64,000 nucleotides of DNA, taken from the NCBI GenBank assembly GCA_014529385.2, contig CM043951.1, positions 110,567,469 to 110,631,468 on the forward strand. Reading direction: 5' to 3'. The notes beneath the pieces were generated by a model. The model did no database searches. It was not told where the DNA came from and saw only the letters and a list, made by a program, of their open reading frames with translations. Positions 57,521 through 64,000 of the stretch are shown one piece after another. The first letter of the stretch is position 1; each line of letters begins with the position of its first letter. A program made the translations under genes and the position numbers. The stretch is from Adiantum capillus-veneris. Lineage: Eukaryota; Streptophyta; Polypodiopsida; Polypodiales; Pteridaceae.

Positions 57521-57782
57521 TTTTATTAGTTGTTCGATCTTACACTCGAAAAGGTAGACATAGTGTTGATCCAAAAGATAGATTGTGCTTAGTTGATGTG
57601 AATATGGAGGGCACTTAGACCTTGTGTGTTGTCATACGTTGCCATCTAGAAAGTAGTTATAGTGGTGGCTGATGCACAAGTGTATTGAAGAGCTATAAAA
57701 GCTCACATGATTCTTAGGCATTTGCCCACATTTGCCCTCCCTCCTGTGAAGGGAAGGAGAACAATGGTTGCTTCAATTGACG

Positions 57783-57819
57783 CACATGTAGCCGCAGCAA
57801 CGCGCGGGTCACATACTAG
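57783..57819 (+). mobile_element. Helitron-like 3' terminus
   Basis: GCAGCAACGCGCGGGTCACA followed by TACTAG and then T fits the plant Helitron 3' end: a GC-rich hairpin about 10 bp before a CTAG terminus, with T after it as the host base. Homology to the LTR-like sequence at 640-720 starts just after the CTAG, consistent with insertion into such a sequence. Confidence 0.6.
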
Positions 57820-57825
57820 TACAAA

Positions 57826-58700
57826 CAATTTGCCTCTCTACAGCTCAGGATAAATACAACACCCCAATCCACTAGGATTCACTTTCAAAGTCCTCTTTCC
57901 TGCTAGCAGACTATTGCTTGCACACCTTTTGACTCGCCCACATGGCATCAAATCACGATCAAACATGCACACACCACATAACACATTTCACAGCTTCCCA
58001 CACACACCAAGATCCTCTTTCCTGCTCTTTGCCACAAGATACCATTGGTTCGATGGGGGCATGCTTGCCTACACACACACTCGACACCGCGGACACAAGC
58101 ACAAGAGCAGCAGAACAGAGGGAGGGGAAGGGGAAATGACACCAAAGTGCGGGCAATCCTTGCTTTCCTTTGCTTAGGAAAATCTAATACAAACGAAGTC
58201 CTCCGCACAACCTCGACAGGCACAAAAAATTGATCGGGATAACCCTCGTTGGTGTCGTTGTCAGGATTCCTCCTGCCTTCATTATCGAAGCACGCACGGA
58301 TACGAGCTCTTTTCTCTCTTGAGCTCTCATCGTCAAAAAGCACCGCTCCAAGAGCCTTTCCTTGGGCTTGCCTCGCCCTTGACAAAGCAAAAGAAGAAGA
58401 CAATGAAGAAAGTCCCTTCCTCGCTTGAAAAAACCCTCCTCCCTTCGCAAAGCCCAAAAGAAGAAGCAGAATTTTCAATTTTTGCCTTGGCTCCTTGCTC
58501 CCTCCCTCTTCTTCTTTTTTCCATTTTCTTCCTCCTTTCCCTTTCGCTTTCTTTTCCTTCCTTCTCTTCTTTCCTTTCCTTCCCTCTTATTTCTCCTTTC
58601 TTCTTCTTTCTTTTCTTCTTACTCTTTCTCTTCGACAGCGCCTTCCTTCTTCTAGCTTTCTTTCTTTTATGGCCTGCCCCAAAGGGGTGAGGCCTCAGAG
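57826..58700 (-). repeat. LTR-like fragment related to the left-edge element
   Basis: 57832-57900 resembles 649-720 (ACACCCCAATCCACTAG, then TTCAAA and TTGCTTGCACAC against TTGTTTGCACAC). The rest, to about 58680, is CT-rich without coding similarity. Read on the minus strand it would be the downstream part of a gypsy LTR, by comparison with the left edge. Confidence 0.45.
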
Positions 58701-59046
58701 ATGGTTACCCTTTTTGCTAATGAAAAATAGAAGTTTTGTTTTTATTTGTCAACCCAAAATTAGATATTATGCTATTGGTGTAGATATGGTAGAGAGAGAG
58801 AGAGACTCCTAGTAAAGGGAATGATTTATAAATATGCATGCACTCTTTTCAAAAAATCTGGAATCTTGGAAGGAAAGATTCCAAGAAGGAAAGCTGTATC
58901 TCTTCTCTCTCTCAGCCTCTCCCAAAGTTGGTCTTTAGCAGGGCTTCAAGCCATGAGTACAGAACCTCTCTCTCTCTCTCTCTCTCTCTCTTTGTGCGAC
59001 CTCTTGCTCTCTGCCTCGCGAGCGTGGATTGACTACGCTAGCAGGT

Positions 59047-59084
<38 letters not shown>

Positions 59085-60877
59085 ACACACGCACCCAAGG
59101 AGAAGGCCACAGGGCATCCCTTCAACCAGCAGCATGATTCCCCTGCGTTAGGTCCGGACGATCATCATCTTGCAATGGCCAACTTTGGTCTCCCATTGAT
59201 CATCATTGCGTCATGTCTACAGCAAAGACGCCTAGATTAGTGCACTGAGACCATTGTGCCAATCCATGAACTACAACTCCATAATGTACACAAAAAGTTT
59301 ACTCAGGTAGGTAGCGCATGCACGTTTCCTTGCGCATGGTGATGGTAGTAGCAATGCCGAATATCAACTTTAAGCTTTCACTGGGAGCGAAAGTGAGCTC
59401 ATGCATACACACTATCATGCAGTGGTCCACCCGCATCGGTCCCAGCTTCACCCCGATTGCAAAGCGTCTCTTTGAAGACAGCTGGGAGTTCCTCACTTGT
59501 GCAACAAGCTGGCCAAGGTCCATATCCTCTTCACCACGCCTTCTCTTCCTGCATGAGAGGATTGAACCAAGAGCGTGGGAGATGACATTGCCAAGCAAGC
59601 AAGGTGTATTCATACAGAGGAGCTTGAGCCTTGGATGCATGACCTAGCTAGACAATCGAGAGAAAGGCTCTGCTCTGCATGTATCCTTTGGGAGTGAGGC
59701 AATCCTGGAGGCTGGGGTAGCATAACGCAAGAGCTAGCCATGGGGCTGAAGGCAAGTGAGTTCTCATGAGTGAACGGCTCAGCACTGGTAGACTGTGCTG
59801 TGCTGGAGACTACAGGCGAGAGGTCACGAGACTCTTTGGGGGACTCCATACCTCTTTCCAAACTAGTTTAACTAGTCGTAATTATTCTAAAATGTCCCTT
59901 TACATTTAAGCCTCTAGACGTGCGTTATGGCTGCCTGACCAGGTGGTTGTAAGCTTATAGGTATGGAGGCACATGAAGCAGTTTACCTACACAATATGAG
60001 TCCTCTGAAATCAGCGAAATAGCTCTTGCATTCTCCTTTTTTCCTCCTCGCTTCTTGAAACATTTGTGCTCGACTCAATTGGACACTGCAATGAAAATTG
60101 CCGAAATAGGCCTTGGCTTTCATCCCCTATCTCCAATCTCCAACCATATAAGATGCAAAGAGAGATGTCAGTATGCATACTCGAGCCATTCCCAAGAATT
60201 TTTTGAAGCACCTAAAACACGCTCTGGAGCGAGATGTGTTGTTGAGGCTTTCCTCAAAACTAGATTTTATGCAGTAGAGAATTCGCTCTATGGGAGGCAG
60301 GAAAAGACCGTGATGAGTCAGTTACAACTTGGATGGAAGGAGGAGGAGGAGTAGAAACCATGGAAGCTACAACCATGGCTTCATCTGACAAGGTAAGAGT
60401 TGCAAAACACTCGTGCAAGGGATTAGAGGGCTCTAAGGGAGGCAAGCGATGCTACAGATTCTTCTTTGTAGGTTCCACTGCACAAAAATGAGAGTTCTGA
60501 GTAGCTTCTTATCCCACTCGCTCTTCCCCGAGTTGCTCAAGCTGGCCTTTTCAATTTCCCACTCCATGTTAAGGAGTATAATATCTAGCTACCGCTACTA
60601 GCTATATAAGATCTAGTGAGGCAGATCTGGATCATTCATGTTGTCATGAGCTGAATTATAGTAGCTACCGAGAGGCGTGCACCATCGCTGAGAAGCGGAC
60701 TCACGCGAAAGAGAGACCTTGCACACACTAGCACTAGTCACACTCGGCAAGGATGAGCACGTTGGGTCAATGTGTATATAATTATGTGAGCATTTCTCGG
60801 CTTGGTGCATTCTCTAAACACTCTCTCTCTCTCTATGCTATGATGTTGAGGTACTTTTTTTCTCTTTAGTGGAGATC

Positions 60878-60927
<50 letters not shown>

Positions 60928-62680
60928 TATCTGCTTCGGTGCCAAGAATTTCTGTCGTAATACTGAAAAAGGTCTAAAAATGTGGAGCTCAATGTATATG
61001 CAAGAGTGGGATGGAGGCGAGGCGTAGCCTTGCTCCAACAGCTCGGACAATTTGGGAGGGGAATCACTGGAGTGAAGCAGTAGTGGAGAGGGCACCTCGG
61101 GCACCAATGGCAGGAGAGCCAAGTGGGTGGGGCACATGATTGCTGCAGACGACATGCATTTTCTAAAGCCGAAGAGTTGACAGGAGCTTTAGCGGGGTTT
61201 TGGATTTGGGGGAGAGAGAAACGAGATTAATGGGGTGGAGATGTGGGAGAGCAGGGCAGTTGAGGACATTCATGTTGCGACAGCAAGTGTGGGTGTAGAG
61301 GGGTGAGACAGTAGCCATGAGCAGTAAGTCCCTCTGTGTGTGTGCGCGCGCGCGCGCGCACACGGAGCCCTTGATCTGCGGGGCCGCTTTTCCAGTGCCC
61401 ACTTTTCTCTGGCTTGCCGTCTGCTTCGACACTTATATACAGTAAAGCAAAATAGGCTCGTGATTAGAGCACTGAGGTGGCATGTTTGCCGATTGTATGA
61501 GGAGCTATGACTCAAAGATATCTTGTTTGGTTTCTGATGAGAGCCTTGCAAAACCCATATCTCTCTCTCTCTCTCCCCTCTTTTTAGGCAGTAGGCAGGC
61601 CTCGTGATTTTATCACTTGTTTTTTTTTTTGTATATAGGTCTTTTACATCCCCTCTTTAGACGTTGTTCCCTCTTTTCTTTTCTGTTCAAAAGAGTCAAC
61701 TCCCTTTGTCTCTCATAAACAAGCGTTTTAGTTTTCTAAATGGGGGCCATAGAGCCCCTTCCCATGCACAAGTTGCACCTCAAGTTCGTCTACCCCAGAC
61801 CACAAAATCAAACTTGCCGACTCAATTCTCGACCTCATCTTGTGTAAATACAGTCACCTTCTAACTTTCCCACACCCGCCAATCGAGACTAGAGGCCGTC
61901 GCCAATTTCAACTGCCTATATCTTCTCGATCCTGCCTATATCAGACCTTCGTGGACTAGCGGGCGTCACCAATTTCAATTGCCTATATCTTCCCGATCCG
62001 GACTCCGTTTGACAAGCGTGAGCTCATGTGGCGTTCACTTGCCACATATTTTGCATATAAAATTTGGCTAGGCTCCTAAAACCTCTGAAGATACACTTCC
62101 CTATGCAACTAGACCGGCACACAACTGGCCCCTGACAAATTTTCGAATGGCCATAGCTTTCCTCATGGAGCTTCGGTTAACAATCCGAGAAGACCGACAT
62201 GCTCCACAATGGAGCTTTATATACCTACTTGCCTATTCCGGCCCGGGCCGCTTGTCCCCATGCCCTGCACATCAAGAATTTGCAAGACCTTCTAAATTTA
62301 GGCTGTTATATTTTTCACATCGTGGCCCAGTTTGACGAATGGTGTAGACGGGCTTCTAGAACATCTTGAGAACGACATTCTTGGACACATTCCCAATACT
62401 TTGGACACTTTGACCTACCCATCTCAATTAGCCCACCTTGGAGGCCTCTCCAGCCCAAAAAAACGCTTTAAGCATACATTTCTGTTGGCCCTTGCTTGCC
62501 CAAGCCTTTTATACCAGATTTAGCACTAGGTCCTACACTTGTAGACATCCATGGCCTCACATACATTGCTTATTGGCCCTAACCAAGCTTGGTTGCACCA
62601 TCGTTGCCCACCCCCTGTTGAACATTCATGTTCAACCAAATGAATATTTACAGAACTTAAAACCTGCAACATTTTCCTGG
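58701..62680. other. No gene recognised; CT microsatellites
   Basis: (CT)n runs lie at 58969-58991, 59048-59080 and 60880-60922. A minus-strand frame at 59299-59640 (MDLGQLVAQVRNSQLSSKRR within it) is open and coding-like, and another at 59610-59861 is Ser/Pro-rich, but neither shows a recognised family and they are in different frames. No promoter or RNA gene was identified. Confidence 0.35.
61338..61363. repeat. Alternating purine-pyrimidine tract
   Basis: TGTGTGTGCGCGCGCGCGCG followed by CACAC is self-complementary and of the kind that can adopt Z-DNA or a cruciform. Confidence 0.9.
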
Positions 62681-62683
62681 CAC

Positions 62684-63999
62684 TCAAGCATATTGAGAAA
62701 GGCACAACCATATGTACAGTATGTGCAATATGTACAACACTACATGTACGCTACTCCCAAGTCTCCTCAGGGGGGTTTCCCAACCCCCCTCGCTACAATC
62801 TGGTTTACAAACAGGCACCAAACATGTGTCCAAGTACAACTTAAACCGTGCCATGTTCACCCTGTTTCTAAGTAGCTTGTCATTTGCCCTTATTAATTGA
62901 TAGGTCCCATTTGGAAAAGTTTTACGTACCTTGTATGCGCCCGTCCACTTCTTCTTGAACTTCTTTTGGAAAGTAAAATCTAAATAGCTCTCATACTTCA
63001 TCACCAAATCACCTTCTTCTATCCATTTATTGGAAAACTCTGATTAAACTTATCAATTTGCTTCTCTTGCTACGTTACATAATAATCTATTGCGGCCTCC
63101 TTGTTCATCTGCAAAGCTTGGAGACTAACAATTCAATCCTCCTGTAGCATCTCTTGCTGTGTAGCATTGACTTGCCTCATCCCCTTCAAAGCACCCAATT
63201 ACATATGCGCTGGCAACACTGCTCTTTACCATAGACCAACTCAAACAGGGTAAAATTGGTCACCACCTTGTAGGATGTCCTGTATGTGCACAAACATTTT
63301 TCAAGATTCACTTTTCACTCTGCCTCCTACTTGTAAACATACTTTGATAGCATCTCTATGATTTGGACATTTTCACTTTCTACCAAACCATTGCATTGAC
63401 GATGATAAGGTGAAGAAAATCGGTGTTGAATATTCAGCTTCTCCACAAAAGCCTTCATACGTTTACTCTTAAATCCATGTCCTCTATCCAAGACAAGCAC
63501 CCATGGCACTTCAAAACGACAACAGATGCTGTAAAAAACAAACTAAGCTACAACATGAGCATTTACCTCCTTCACAACTTTGGCTTTGACCCACCTAGTA
63601 AGGTAGTCAATTGCCACTACAATGTACTTTTTCCCACGTGCCCATTTCAAGAGTGGACCAATGGCGGGCCCCACTTCTCAAAAGAATTCTGGGAAATGAT
63701 AGCTCCTTGTGACTCAGATATCAACCTCCTCTCACCCATAGTCTAACATTCGTGGTGGCAGGTTTTGCACCAATAGTGCAAATCACGTACTATCAACGGC
63801 CACCAAAAACCTGCTCTCAAGATTTAAAAAAAAACATGGTCTTTACCGTTATGCCCACTCTCCCATGACATTGCTCCAACACCACACCAATTTCTTCCTT
63901 GTAAAGTACCCTTTGCAGCACTTCACTTTGGCCATAGGTCATAAGATCCTCTCCTATCAGTGTAAATTTACTAACTTCTGCACTATTCTCCGCTTCTGT
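62684..63999 (-). pseudogene. Ty3/gypsy (Tat-like) integrase, cut by window edge
   Basis: On the minus strand, the zinc-binding part (SGHNGKDHVF, then ILRAGFWWPLIVRDLHYWCK) lies near 63850-63740, the core near 63660-63330 (KKYIVVAIDYL-type sequence in broken frame, then LVLDRGHGFKSKRMKAFVEK and CNGLVESENVQIIEMLSKYV), and the C-terminal module at 63007-62850 (YLDFTFQKKFKKKWTGAYKV, then FPNGTYQLIRANDKLLRNRV). It is a relative of element A and retains the C-terminal module that A lacks. Stops and shifts are frequent. A G-rich polypurine-like tract (GCGAGGGGGGTTGGG on the minus strand) follows near 62790, so an LTR should begin there. Confidence 0.75.
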
Positions 64000-64000
64000 A

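Noticed and set aside
58319-58690. Plus-strand open frame of 123 codons with a long Phe/Leu/Ser stretch
   Set aside because: It translates a polypyrimidine tract (TTCTTC, TTTCCTT); hydrophobicity follows from the base composition.

Overview
The window looks like repeat-rich nuclear DNA from a land plant, most likely a homosporous fern. That is an inference from four things: spliced plant-type genes with GT..AG introns, decayed plant PPR repeats of the fern-like NALIAGYAQQ type, Ty3/gypsy elements with a second RNase H, and very abundant (GA)n/(CT)n microsatellites. No complete host gene was found. Almost everything recognisable is a transposable element, a decayed gene or a simple repeat.

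Layout. 0-7.2 kb: remnants of three Ty3/gypsy gag/LTR pieces, one on the minus strand at the left edge and two on the plus strand. 7.9-12.6 kb: a tandemly expanded PPR pseudogene that carries a captured AAA+ P-loop fragment. 11.7-14 kb: small gene remnants, including a minus-strand MiAMP1-like secreted peptide gene. 14.6-15.8 kb: a short inverted-repeat element and a perfect 27-bp-arm hairpin. 16.3-22.6 kb: a minus-strand Ty3/gypsy element split by a gag-only Ty1/copia element at 17561-20181. 23.0-31.8 kb: a Ty3/gypsy element of Tat type with two RNase H domains (element A), apparently nested in a second, internally deleted gypsy element (element B). 31.84-33.45 kb: a 5'-truncated LINE with a 16-bp target-site duplication. 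33.5-39.2 kb: little recognisable content apart from a tandem duplication.

39315-49331 is the most interesting unit: a 10-kb Mutator-like (MULE) element with terminal inverted repeats of about 190 bp. It holds two convergent multi-exon genes. The minus-strand gene is a MULE/FAR1-type transposase with DDE, CxxH and SWIM features. The plus-strand gene encodes an unrecognised nine-exon protein with a basic N-terminus, Lys/Pro-rich repeats made by symmetric phase-0 exons, a C2H2-like pattern and an acidic Gly/Ser/Asp tail. This matches the two-gene convergent layout of maize MuDR. A short motif close to GCCCGGGTTTATCTGTCA recurs in most introns of both genes, always in the sense of the host gene, so its orientation flips at the middle of the element. 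Both genes are nearly intact but carry a few in-frame stops or frameshifts.

49.9-62.7 kb is dominated by dinucleotide microsatellites, short tandem duplications, a Helitron-like 3' terminus near 57819 and LTR fragments. 62.8-64 kb holds a minus-strand gypsy integrase that runs off the window. All calls come from reading the sequence; no database search was possible.
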